In this document: positions 43,690 through 52,495 of the stretch, piece after piece
Position numbering within the stretch: the first letter of the stretch is position 1
How the letters are laid out: each line of letters starts with the position of its first letter
Source: Peredibacter sp045999315
GTDB lineage: Bacteria; Bdellovibrionota; Bacteriovoracia; Bacteriovoracales; Bacteriovoracaceae
Length of the DNA: 64,000 bases
Direction: 5' to 3'
Assembly: GCF_045999315.1 (NCBI RefSeq)
Contig: NZ_CP174607.1
Span: 434,001-498,000 of the forward strand
Position numbers and translations under genes: made by a program
The notes under the pieces: generated by a model
Told to the model about the DNA's origin: nothing
Seen by the model: only the letters and a program-made list of their open reading frames with translations
The model's database searches: none

Positions 43690-44850
43690 TTATTTTTGTC
43701 TGATATCTATTTCTTCCACTGTTCCGGGCTTCCTATGTAAAACTGGCAATTCCACATAAAATGTACTGCCTTTACCAGCTTCGCTTTCGACCCAGATTTT
43801 TCCATCCTGGGCCTCAATTATCTTTTTACTTATATAAAGCCCTAATCCCAGACTTTTAACCTCACTGGGGTCCGAGGCTCGTTCAAAGGGATCAAAGATT
43901 TTGTCCCTTTTTTCCTCAGTGATCCCCGGCCCTTGATCTTTTACGTAAATCAAAACCTTACTATCTATCAGATCAAGACCCACTTCAAAAGGTCGTCCAC
44001 TCGCATACCGGATAACATTCGTAAAAAGGTTCATCAGAACTTGTTCAATTCGAAGCTTGTCCCAAGTTCCGAGTATCTCTTTAACGTTTGCCTTTAATTG
44101 GGGAACTCCACAATGGGCCAAAAGAAACTGCTCGCGCATTTTATCCAACAGGTCCCTTACAAGGCCTATCATTTCAAATTCGCTCCACTCAATCATTAAC
44201 TTGCCAGTCCTGATTCTCGAAACGTCCAACATCTCTTCAACCAAACGAGTAAGTTTCGAGATCTGATCATCTACGTGATTAATAAACTTCTCAACGTTTT
44301 CTTTTGTGAGAGCGCCGGCCTCGTCCTTGCTTAGGTTCCGTCGAAATATCTGTGACTTCATTGCCAGGACAGACAGAGGATTTTTTAGTTCATGAGACGT
44401 GATTGATACAAACTCATCACGGTTCTTGAGCGCGCTCTGGAGCTCTTTTTGATTTTCAATTAGACTTCGTCTGAAATTGATCCGTTCGGTGATATCACGT
44501 AAAAAAGCATAGAAACATGTTTGTTGAGAATCAGCTAAGTATGTGACAGATAATTCAATTGGTATTTCCATTCCGTCTTTACGTAAGGCGGTCAACTCAA
44601 GCCTATTGTTTATCACCGGTCCCTGTTTTGTTATAAGAAACTGTTTGAGTCCCTTTTCATGGGCCTCGCGATATCTATGGGGGATTATGGTTTCAGACAT
44701 TTTTTGGTTAATGACCTCTTCCCGTTTCCATCCAAATATTATTTCTGCTTGATGATTCCATTCTATGATCAGGCCATCAGTATTCATGGCGACAACGGCA
44801 TCTAGGGCATTTTCAAGGACACTCGACATCTGGGAAGATCGCTTTTCCAT
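43690..44850 (-). CDS. PAS-domain sensor histidine kinase (soluble)
   Basis: 386 residues, no membrane span. The PAS domain is about 8-125 (VLENALDAVVAMNTDGLIIEWN, then a PAC-like FYAFLRDITERI). HisKA has H153 (SHELKNPLS). The ATPase has LMNLFTNVIRYA and the GLGLYISKKIIEAQ G box. It is a cytosolic sensor, perhaps of redox or a small ligand. The gene lies just upstream of the lipoprotein on the same strand. Confidence 0.93.
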   Translation of the reverse strand: MEKRSSQMSSVLENALDAVVAMNTDGLIIEWNHQAEIIFGWKREEVINQKMSETIIPHRYREAHEKGLKQFLITKQGPVINNRLELTALRKDGMEIPIELSVTYLADSQQTCFYAFLRDITERINFRRSLIENQKELQSALKNRDEFVSITSHELKNPLSVLAMKSQIFRRNLSKDEAGALTKENVEKFINHVDDQISKLTRLVEEMLDVSRIRTGKLMIEWSEFEMIGLVRDLLDKMREQFLLAHCGVPQLKANVKEILGTWDKLRIEQVLMNLFTNVIRYASGRPFEVGLDLIDSKVLIYVKDQGPGITEEKRDKIFDPFERASDPSEVKSLGLGLYISKKIIEAQDGKIWVESEAGKGSTFYVELPVLHRKPGTVEEIDIRQK

Positions 44851-44871
44851 CTTCCCATGTTAGTCATATAA

Positions 44872-45231
44872 CTAGTTATTTGTAACTTCCCCTCTCATCA
44901 TAAAGAGCACGGCCGACTTCAAATCTGATTCAGAACAGTTAATGCAGCGACCTTTTTTTGGCATTGCATTTTTTCCTTTCACTGCGCTCTTTACCAAAGT
45001 CTCTAAATTTTTATTATTCTGAAGTCTTTCACCCCAATCTATGCGATCTCCAAATTTTGGTGAAGACACCATGATGTTTGAGGCCGCGTGGCAGGCCATA
45101 CAATATTGTTTGTAGACCTTTTGTCCCTTGATAAAAGCATCTACCGGTTGGGATTCAATGAGCTGATTGATGTCGTTGGCCCCCGCTGGGGCCAACGTTA
45201 AAAACATAATGAAGACATCGAAGAGTTTCAT
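44872..45231 (-). CDS. periplasmic mono-heme cytochrome c
   Basis: 119 residues from ATG 45231. Signal peptide MKLFDVFIMFLTLAPAGA, heme site CMACH, and an MPKKG segment offering the axial Met. A second pair of Cys (CINC) lacks the His and may be a disulfide. The ATG follows the amidohydrolase stop by one base, so the two are in an operon. It may accept electrons from an exported oxidoreductase. Confidence 0.88.
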   Translation of the reverse strand: MKLFDVFIMFLTLAPAGANDINQLIESQPVDAFIKGQKVYKQYCMACHAASNIMVSSPKFGDRIDWGERLQNNKNLETLVKSAVKGKNAMPKKGRCINCSESDLKSAVLFMMRGEVTNN

Positions 45232-45232
45232 A

Positions 45233-47002
45233 TTAGTCCTGATATCCGCCAAAATAGTTTACTGGTGACCATTCAGGAATCGCTCGAAGTACTTTCGGGC
45301 CATAAGATTTGTAATCACCTGAACCATGAACAATCTTACCTTCATTCACAGTCAAGACAGATTGGATGCTCTTGATTCTTTCTTCCGGAATTTGAAAATA
45401 ATCTTCAGAAAGAACCGCAAAGTCCGCCACTTCCCCAGGGGTAATATCACCTTTAACCATTTCTTCTCTAGAGAACCAAGCGGCTCCCTTGGTCATAAGA
45501 TAGAGGGCCTTTTCACGTGGAAGGCCTTCCATGTGCTTAAGCCCGCCAACGGTTTTGCCACTTACTATCCAATACATTGAGACCCAAGGATTGAAAGATG
45601 AAACACGAGTCGCATCTGTACCAGAACCGAGAGGAATGCCTAGATCAAGAATCGCCTTAATGGGAGGAGCGTTTTTTGCCTTCTCTGCTCCGTAACGATT
45701 AATAAAGTCCTCACCTTGGAAGGCCATACGGTTTTGAATAGAAATACCACCACCCAGGGCCTTAATACGTTTTAGATTTTTTAGCGAAATTGTTTCAGCA
45801 TGATCAATAATAAATCTTTCAGGAAAAGGTCCACCTTCTTTCTTCAGATCCTCAACAACATTCAAGACTCTAGTAATGGATTCGTCATAGGTCGCATGAA
45901 TTCGGAACATCCAATGATTAGCGAAGAGAAGTTTTAAAATTGGTCTAAGCTCGCTCTCCATATTGGCAGGAAGATCAGGACGGGCCTCAAGGAAGTTTTC
46001 GAAATCGGCCGCCGCATTCGTCAAGTTCTCACCACCGCCAACTAAGTGGTAAGGCACAATATGAGAAAGTTCATGCTTACTCGCCGGAGAAATCATCTTT
46101 GTCCAACGTTCAAAGTCTTGAAGTTCTTTTCCTGGAGTTGGGGCAAAGAGGAAGAATGGAAGCTGAACAGAAAGCGCCTTCTCATCATAAAGCTCTTTGG
46201 CAATTCTATGATCTTCCGGGAAGTAGAATCCACCGCCGCCAGCATCAATGGCCGTTGTGAGACCAAAGCGACTCAACTCTCTAAAAAAGAGGACTGTGGA
46301 GTTTCTTTCTTCTTCACGGGATTTAAGTTTTGGAGCAGCAACAAGGGTCTTATAGAGAACAAAAGCATTGGGTTTTGCCAAAAGAAGTCCGGTAGGTTCA
46401 CCTTTCTTATCTAGTTCAACCTCTCCTCCAGGAAACTTTGTGTTCTTGTCGTATCCCAGAGTTTGAAGACCAACTTTATTTAAAAAGCCCCTTGAATAGA
46501 GATACATTACATAAAGTGGTTTATCTCCAGCAGCTTCATTCAATTCGGCCAGTGTCGGCATACGCTTCTCTTCGAATTGATAAGGTGACCATCCACCAAC
46601 AACACGCACCCATTCACCTTTAGGAGTACGCTTGGCCTGTTCACGAATCATCTGAAGACCTTGCTTCAATGACTTTACGCCGTCCCAACGAAGCTCAAGA
46701 TTGTAATTCAGGCCCGCTCTGATTGGGTGCGTGTGGGTGTCGATGAGTCCGGGAACAACTGTTTTTCCTTTCGCATCGATGATCTTAGTATTCTGTCCTT
46801 GAAGCTTTAACACTTCGACATTGGTACCAACTCTATAAAAACGGCCGTCCTTTACAGCGAGGGCCTCATTGAATCCATATTTATGTGAGAACACTTTCGC
46901 ATTCTTTATGATGATATCTGCTTGTTTTCGATCGTGATCTTGATGAGTGCAAGCACCGACAGTAAGAAGTCCAATTGTTAATCCAAATAATAGCTTTCTC
47001 AT
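45233..47002 (-). CDS. exported YtcJ-like amidohydrolase (lipoprotein)
   Basis: 589 residues from ATG 47002 (AGGAACATGAT upstream). The signal ends in a lipobox (GLLTVGAC), unusual for this enzyme family. The catalytic domain has the metal motif DTHTHP, then later FIIDHAE and GSGTDATR with an Amidohydro_3-type layout. YtcJ-like enzymes hydrolyse amide or related bonds; the substrate is unknown. It lies between an exported isochorismatase-like gene and a cytochrome c gene, on the same strand. Confidence 0.87.
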   Translation of the reverse strand: MRKLLFGLTIGLLTVGACTHQDHDRKQADIIIKNAKVFSHKYGFNEALAVKDGRFYRVGTNVEVLKLQGQNTKIIDAKGKTVVPGLIDTHTHPIRAGLNYNLELRWDGVKSLKQGLQMIREQAKRTPKGEWVRVVGGWSPYQFEEKRMPTLAELNEAAGDKPLYVMYLYSRGFLNKVGLQTLGYDKNTKFPGGEVELDKKGEPTGLLLAKPNAFVLYKTLVAAPKLKSREEERNSTVLFFRELSRFGLTTAIDAGGGGFYFPEDHRIAKELYDEKALSVQLPFFLFAPTPGKELQDFERWTKMISPASKHELSHIVPYHLVGGGENLTNAAADFENFLEARPDLPANMESELRPILKLLFANHWMFRIHATYDESITRVLNVVEDLKKEGGPFPERFIIDHAETISLKNLKRIKALGGGISIQNRMAFQGEDFINRYGAEKAKNAPPIKAILDLGIPLGSGTDATRVSSFNPWVSMYWIVSGKTVGGLKHMEGLPREKALYLMTKGAAWFSREEMVKGDITPGEVADFAVLSEDYFQIPEERIKSIQSVLTVNEGKIVHGSGDYKSYGPKVLRAIPEWSPVNYFGGYQD

Positions 47003-47014
47003 ATCATGTTCCTG

Positions 47015-47048
47015 GAAAAAAAAATGGACCGGCGAACCGGTCCATTTT
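47015..47048 (-). terminator. terminator between hydrolase genes
   Basis: On the minus strand AAAATGGACCGG-TTCG-CCGGTCCATTTT with a run of Ts. It sits between the isochorismatase-like gene and the amidohydrolase, so it probably limits the downstream genes to partial read-through. Confidence 0.85.
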
Positions 47049-47060
47049 GATTGTTTGTGA

Positions 47061-47765
47061 TTATTTACCTTCTTTGGCACCGAACATTTCTTTAGCGTAG
47101 ATCACACCAAGACCGTAACCACCAGCGTGTTCTTTAACAACACTCATGACGTCATTGTATGATTCGCCACGTGCCCAGTCTCTTTGCATTTCAAGAAGAT
47201 ACTGGATCCAAGTAATCGGGTGAGCACCTGCTTGCACCATACGTTGAACTGCATATTCATGAGCAGGAGTTGAAACACCACCTGAAGCATCTACTACGAA
47301 GTAAACATCGTAGCCTTCATTGATGGCCGACATAACTGGCATGACACCACACACTTCAGTCCAAAGAGCTGCGATCACCAGTTTCTTACGGCCAAGTTTC
47401 TTAACAGCATCTGTTACACGATCATCTTCCCAAGTATTCATTGTTGTACGATCAATCGGCTTCTGATCTGGAAACACCGCCTGAAGCTCAGGGAAAATCG
47501 GCCCGGAAAAAGACTTCTCTGCAACAGTCGTTAGAATGGTCGGAACCTTAAAAACCTTGGCCGATTTGGCCAAACCCGTTACGTTATTGCGAAGTTCAGC
47601 AATATCCATAGAACGAGTTGCGAAGGCCATTTGCGGCTGATGATCAATCAGGATCAAAGTATGGTTTTTTGGAGTCAGAAGACCTGGCGCCGGTTTACCA
47701 GCAAAAGCAGCAGAAGAAGCACCAAGCGTTAACATAGTAGCAACAACGAGATTCATAAGTTTCAT
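47061..47765 (-). CDS. exported isochorismatase-fold (YcaC-like) hydrolase
   Basis: 234 residues. The signal peptide MKLMNLVVATMLTLGASSAAFA is an addition not seen in typical YcaC proteins. The catalytic set is visible: D41 (LILIDHQPQMAF), a Lys in the central region and the nucleophile C139 (WTEVCG). Family members hydrolyse amides or nicotinamide-like compounds. It has a good ribosome binding site (GGAGGG). Divergent from the LysR gene, which probably regulates it. Confidence 0.87.
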   Translation of the reverse strand: MKLMNLVVATMLTLGASSAAFAGKPAPGLLTPKNHTLILIDHQPQMAFATRSMDIAELRNNVTGLAKSAKVFKVPTILTTVAEKSFSGPIFPELQAVFPDQKPIDRTTMNTWEDDRVTDAVKKLGRKKLVIAALWTEVCGVMPVMSAINEGYDVYFVVDASGGVSTPAHEYAVQRMVQAGAHPITWIQYLLEMQRDWARGESYNDVMSVVKEHAGGYGLGVIYAKEMFGAKEGK

Positions 47766-47853
47766 ATAACGACCCTCCTAAAGGTGTAATTGTTTGATGA
47801 AACCAGTATCGCTGAAACCTAAGAAAACAATTAGACGGGATTATATGGAAACT

Positions 47854-47873
47854 TTATGCAATATATTGCATAA
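47854..47873. promoter_or_regulatory. 20-bp perfect palindrome upstream of the LysR gene
   Basis: TTATGCAATATATTGCATAA equals its own reverse complement. It lies eight bases before the LysR ATG, in the intergenic region shared with the divergent hydrolase gene. A LysR-family self-operator is the natural reading. The TATATT core could also form part of a -10 box, which would make the bound regulator block its own transcription. Confidence 0.7.
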
Positions 47874-47881
47874 TCAAACTT

Positions 47882-48766
47882 ATGAATTTAGACGGCATTG
47901 ATGTATTCGTAAAAGTCATTCAATTAGGCAGCTTTACGGCAGCGGCCAAGGCACTGAGAATGCCTACAACGACAGTCAGTAGCAAGGTCGCCTATCTCGA
48001 GAACCGATTGGGAGTGACTTTAATCCAACGTACAACTCGCAAGCTTCAACTCACTCAGGCCGGAACTGTGTTTTTCAAAAGATGTGTGGTCGCCTTAGAA
48101 GAAATTGAAGCGGGAGAAAATGAACTCTCCATTGGAAAGGCAGAGCCGGAAGGGACCCTAAAAATCTCAACTGTGGCCGAACTTGGGCACACCATTCTAC
48201 CTGAGCTTATTCGCGGTTATTTACAACAATACCCCAAAATGAATATTGAGCTTATTCTCACTCCAAGAGTCGTGGATCTGATAGGTGAAGGCATTGATCT
48301 CGCCATTCGTTATGGTCAGCTCAAAGACTCTTCTCTTATGGCCAAAAAGATCACTGATGTGGATTTCTCTCTTTGGGCAAGTCCAGAATATATAAAAAAA
48401 TATGGGATGCCTAAAAACGGAAGAGATCTGAAAAAGCATACCATTATTCGTTTTACGGCCTGGTCTCCGACCTTAAAATTCTCTCATGATAAAGAAATCA
48501 TTGAAGTAGCAACGTCCGCAAAAATTGTGGTGGACGATCTTTCAACGGTCAAAGAATTTGCAGTGGGTGGAGACGGTATTGGAATTCTTCCGTCCTTCAT
48601 GGGTAAGCGTGAGGCCAAACACAAACACTTGGTTCAAGTGGCATCAGGTCTCAGTTGGGGAACTGTTCCTCTCTCATTTGTGTACCCGCCGCAAAGATTT
48701 GTTTCACTTAAGCTGCAATCTTTTATTAGTTGGGTCGAAAAAAACAAAATGAAGATTTTTGATTAA
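47882..48766 (+). CDS. LysR-family transcriptional regulator
   Basis: 294 residues. The N-terminal helix-turn-helix (FVKVIQLGSFTAAAKALRMPTTTVSSKVAYLENRLG) is typical, with the substrate-binding domain from about 90 to 290. The full-length protein looks intact. It is divergent from the isochorismatase-like and amidohydrolase genes and likely controls them; inducer unknown. No strong ribosome binding site precedes the ATG. Confidence 0.94.
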   Translation: MNLDGIDVFVKVIQLGSFTAAAKALRMPTTTVSSKVAYLENRLGVTLIQRTTRKLQLTQAGTVFFKRCVVALEEIEAGENELSIGKAEPEGTLKISTVAELGHTILPELIRGYLQQYPKMNIELILTPRVVDLIGEGIDLAIRYGQLKDSSLMAKKITDVDFSLWASPEYIKKYGMPKNGRDLKKHTIIRFTAWSPTLKFSHDKEIIEVATSAKIVVDDLSTVKEFAVGGDGIGILPSFMGKREAKHKHLVQVASGLSWGTVPLSFVYPPQRFVSLKLQSFISWVEKNKMKIFD

Positions 48767-48917
48767 GGAGTTTTAAGATCTCTAATTCTCTCCACCAAAT
48801 GAGGTGGCAATAAATTCACGATGCCTCTACCCTCTCTCTTTGTCGAAACAAGTCTCAACCTAGCGCGAAATGCACAAAACGGTTTTGCTTCTTAGAATAT
48901 TTCTAGAGGTAAATCAT

Positions 48918-49448
48918 ATGAAAAAAATCTTCACTCTTTTTGCCCTGGCCTTTACATTCTCTTCTTTTGCTCAAGATGTTCCTTCAACTCCACCAAATGC
49001 TTGTTATACAGGTTGTACAGAAACTCAGCAAAGACTTCTGACCGAATTTGAAACAGTTGGTGTACTTCCAGATCAAAGTCCCGCGGTCTATAGTGGAGTT
49101 TGCAATCATCTTGGAATGTATTCACCTGATGTAGATCACTACTCAGTTGTTTTACTAGACCAGCATCAAGGCAAATGGACCTTCGGAAGTATCTTTTCTT
49201 TCTTCGCGCCCGAGAATGATTTTAAAGATTGGGGCCTCGAAAAGGCCCGTGCAGAAATTTCTCCCTACTGGAAAGAACATAGCACGCTGATCACTGAGGA
49301 CAATACTGCTCGTGCAGTTGTGAGATATGCCAATGGGACTCCGGCCTATATCTATTGGATGCGACAGAATCCAGTTACAAAAGAACTCCTCTACATCACA
49401 TACGCTGGGCAGGTGATGATTTCTTTCTGTCGCCTTCAGCAGCACTGA
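48918..49448 (+). CDS. secreted protein of unknown function
   Basis: 176 residues from ATG 48918 (AGAGGT upstream). Signal peptide MKKIFTLFALAFTFSSFA. The mature protein has four cysteines (CYTGC, VCNHL, ISFCRL) likely in disulfides, and a beta-rich body. No family recognised. Its last 53 bases overlap the end of the convergent DUF1254 gene, an unusually long overlap. Confidence 0.72.
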   Translation: MKKIFTLFALAFTFSSFAQDVPSTPPNACYTGCTETQQRLLTEFETVGVLPDQSPAVYSGVCNHLGMYSPDVDHYSVVLLDQHQGKWTFGSIFSFFAPENDFKDWGLEKARAEISPYWKEHSTLITEDNTARAVVRYANGTPAYIYWMRQNPVTKELLYITYAGQVMISFCRLQQH

Positions 49449-50847
49449 TACTTGGCCTTGCCGTCGATTTCAGGATTGGCGGCATTTTCCAATTTCTAAT
49501 TTCTTCCGGTTTGGGCCAATACAATCTAGCGGTAAGTGAAAATTCCCCGTTCGGAACTGGCAACCAATTTGACTCCAAGTTTTTTCCAGGAGAAGTATTT
49601 TGGATATAAATATCTAAAGACCCGTCTAAGTTATAGCGAAGCTTGCTTCGGTTTCCGACAGAATACCGATTAAGTGGATTTTTGACCACGTAACCGTCTT
49701 TCCCATAAGCAGTCAAAGACCAGAAGGCCTTCACTGGTGGCAGTTCTTCTTTCTTAAAATGAATCACATATCTGTTTTGACCATTAAGGATTTCGCCATC
49801 ACCGTCCACTAGGGCCGTGGGATAAACAATATCGAGATCAAGACTTGCTCCAAGTCCAGCGTAGGCCACCAGCGCACGTTTGGCATAATCGGTCTGATAA
49901 TTTCCCAGGTTCTTCAACATGACCCAGCCATCTTTTGGAAAAGCAATGGATTCGATTTCCTTTTCAAACTTCGATCTTACTGTCTCAGGGATTTCATTGA
50001 AGACCCTCAATTCTCTCGGATTAACGACCTCCGAAGTAAATTTCGCACCAGGTGCAATCCCATACTTGGAAAATTTCTGAATGACTGGAGCATCCGCAAC
50101 AGGAGGAGGATTGTCCTTCATTAAGTGATTAAGCCGATTGAAGTATTCCTCAGTCGACATTTTAAACACTTTTTCTACTGGAGATTCAGAGTAGGAAAGT
50201 TTCTTATCAACCTTACCTTCAGGTGCATGATACTTTCTACCATAGGCACTCAAAGGATAAAGCTTCAATCCTTTTTGAATTTTGGCCACAACGGTTTGGG
50301 CGTCTTTTTTTCCTCGTGCCTCCGTTCTCCCAACGATCCATGCCATATTTGTAGGAGACTTAATAACTTTCACTTCAATCGGAAGATCTCCACTCCAGTT
50401 AGGACCCACAATGGCAAATTTCGTTTTGCGGGTTCCGGTCGTCCTTTTTCCCGGAGAAGAAAAAATATTTGTCCACGCATCTAAGATCGGTAAAGTATAG
50501 TAACGATTTCCAGTATCCGGAACCTCGAGGATCATGGGCCCTTTAGATAAATCCAACCACGCCATAGAATACATCGCATCCACACTAACTCTTACGACAT
50601 CTTTAAAATCGTGATCAGGATAGCGATTTGCATGAGCAAATTGATTTATGGGGGCCCGAATCTTTCTTGAATCAGGGCGGGCCACATTTGTAGCATGTTC
50701 TCGCGTCACGTCCATTAAGACCAATGGAAAGCCGTACTCATAGGCCTCGGCAAGAACCTCATTCATAGACTGAGTTTTTGGTTTATCCGATTCATGAGCA
50801 CAGCCCAAAAACAATACAAAAATAAAAAAAAGATTTAGATATCGCAT
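49396..50847 (-). CDS. DUF1254/DUF1214 lipoprotein
   Basis: 483 residues, lipobox ending MRYLNLFFIFVLFLGC. The N-terminal DUF1254 part includes YEYGFPLVLMDVTREHATNV and a SMAWLDLSKGPMILEVPDTG segment; the C-terminal DUF1214 part has YVIHFKKEELPPVKAFWSLTAYG and the closing SNWLPVPNGEFSLTARLYWP. The function of this family is unknown. A paralog lies immediately upstream in the same operon, eight bases before it. Confidence 0.9.
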   Translation of the reverse strand: MRYLNLFFIFVLFLGCAHESDKPKTQSMNEVLAEAYEYGFPLVLMDVTREHATNVARPDSRKIRAPINQFAHANRYPDHDFKDVVRVSVDAMYSMAWLDLSKGPMILEVPDTGNRYYTLPILDAWTNIFSSPGKRTTGTRKTKFAIVGPNWSGDLPIEVKVIKSPTNMAWIVGRTEARGKKDAQTVVAKIQKGLKLYPLSAYGRKYHAPEGKVDKKLSYSESPVEKVFKMSTEEYFNRLNHLMKDNPPPVADAPVIQKFSKYGIAPGAKFTSEVVNPRELRVFNEIPETVRSKFEKEIESIAFPKDGWVMLKNLGNYQTDYAKRALVAYAGLGASLDLDIVYPTALVDGDGEILNGQNRYVIHFKKEELPPVKAFWSLTAYGKDGYVVKNPLNRYSVGNRSKLRYNLDGSLDIYIQNTSPGKNLESNWLPVPNGEFSLTARLYWPKPEEIRNWKMPPILKSTARPSISAAEGDRKKSSPAQRM

Positions 50848-50854
50848 ATGCCCT

Positions 50855-52312
50855 CTATGGATTTGAGGCCGTTTGATCAGTGGTCTTTACTTCTTCAAAG
50901 TCACCTGGCTTCCATTGACCTTTGAAGGCGGTTTCACCAGGACCATAAATTCTAAAGTAAACAAACCAACCCCTTCCAGGAATGGTCTTGATCCATTTAC
51001 CCTCTTTGCCTGCAATTTGTTTCGGGCCGAAATATAAATCGACATTGCCTATGGTTGGAGACCCTTCAAGCTCTACCAATGAGCGAAGGGCCGCTAGTTT
51101 TTGATCGGTTTGGATCAAGCTTCGAGTCTGATTATCGTAAACAGTGACAGACCAAAATAATCTTGCAGGCACTGGCATTGGCACTGACAACTTGTATGTT
51201 TTACTACCGTCGAGATATTCACCTTTGCTGTCCTTTAGTCCAAGCCAATATAGGGAACCTGCTCCCTCTGTTCTTTTAAACATCGCCGGAGATCCAACTA
51301 TTGCTTGCATGAACCAACGGTCCCTTGCTTCAAGATCCATTCCCGAAGGTGTTGAAAAATTTCCATTGTCCGAAACAAGACCTACCCATTCCCATTTGCG
51401 GTCCTTCCAAACCATCCTATCCGGTCGCCAGTTTGCAAATGCTGATACGAGCATTTGACGACGTCCCTCTTTGGCCGCCTGTTCAAGGAGACTCCGCATT
51501 TTATTATCAGGAGCAAAAGATTTTCCTTTTTCAATTCCTAAGGCCGATAGCAACCCATACATGGGTTTAAATTCTTCCAGGATCGGCTCTTCATCAATCA
51601 CCTTATGAAGACGTGTCCAATACTCCATGTTGCTTTCCCAGCGTAAAGGAGTGCCGTCTATTTTCTTATTTGTGAAATCGACAAATTTAATGAGCTTAGG
51701 ATTGGACGCCGTTGCATAAGGATAAATCTTTATGTCTTTAAGTCTTTCCATTGCGGCCTTCATGTCGCCATTCTGAGGCACCGATCGCATAACAAATAGT
51801 ACTTTGTTACTAGTTGCACGTCCCACATGATAACCTGCAGGTATTTCACCTTTATAACCTGGCGGAAGAATCAAATGTTTGCCGCCCTTTCCTGCATCAG
51901 GGCCCGGCAGCCCCATATCTAAAATCCAGTTTTGATGATGGTCATCGGCAACTCCGATAAATGGACCGGGTGGCATATCAATCACCATGGCACCATCTTT
52001 TAAATCCAATGTTCCAACTCCATAAGGAGTGTCCATATTGGCCGTAAAAGCGAGGGCCTCTGGTGAAGCACTTAATAGATAAGCGACAGATTCATTATCT
52101 TTTAAACCCTGCTCTCGGAATCCATTAAAAATTCCTTCAGCAGAGACCGTTGGATACCAAAAGCGATAGGCCTGTACCGCCCGCTGAAAGACTTGATCGT
52201 TTCTTGCTTGAATGACAGTGTCGTTATCTGGATAACCGCTTTTGAAGCCCGGTTCATCGGCAGCAAAAGCAAAAGATGAAAGAGACAATATAAGTGACAA
52301 TAAGATTTTCAT
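50855..52312 (-). CDS. secreted DUF1254/DUF1214 protein
   Basis: 485 residues with signal peptide MKILLSLILSLSSFAFA. Shares with its downstream neighbour the pattern of a DUF1254 region (DTPYGVGTLDLKDGAMVIDMPPGPFIG) and a C-terminal DUF1214 region (MPVPARLFWSVTVYDNQTRSLI...). The first gene is soluble and periplasmic, the second lipid-anchored, so the pair is probably a local duplication that split in location. Function unknown. Confidence 0.9.
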   Translation of the reverse strand: MKILLSLILSLSSFAFAADEPGFKSGYPDNDTVIQARNDQVFQRAVQAYRFWYPTVSAEGIFNGFREQGLKDNESVAYLLSASPEALAFTANMDTPYGVGTLDLKDGAMVIDMPPGPFIGVADDHHQNWILDMGLPGPDAGKGGKHLILPPGYKGEIPAGYHVGRATSNKVLFVMRSVPQNGDMKAAMERLKDIKIYPYATASNPKLIKFVDFTNKKIDGTPLRWESNMEYWTRLHKVIDEEPILEEFKPMYGLLSALGIEKGKSFAPDNKMRSLLEQAAKEGRRQMLVSAFANWRPDRMVWKDRKWEWVGLVSDNGNFSTPSGMDLEARDRWFMQAIVGSPAMFKRTEGAGSLYWLGLKDSKGEYLDGSKTYKLSVPMPVPARLFWSVTVYDNQTRSLIQTDQKLAALRSLVELEGSPTIGNVDLYFGPKQIAGKEGKWIKTIPGRGWFVYFRIYGPGETAFKGQWKPGDFEEVKTTDQTASNP

Positions 52313-52495
52313 AAATCACATCCTTGTGGACTACTGTAAGCATTCTCAAAATACGCAAGAGGTCTTGTCACCGTTCGGTGCTTATAAGTCTCACTTACTC
52401 ACTAAAGTAAAATGGGCCTTCCATTTGCACGAAGATATCTATTTCTGAATAAAGCTTCGTGAAATTGTTCCAACGAGGCATTCTAGGAGGGAATT

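Noticed and set aside
48792..48807. CCACC/GGTGG hairpin after the LysR gene as a terminator
   Set aside because: Only a five-base stem and no T run.
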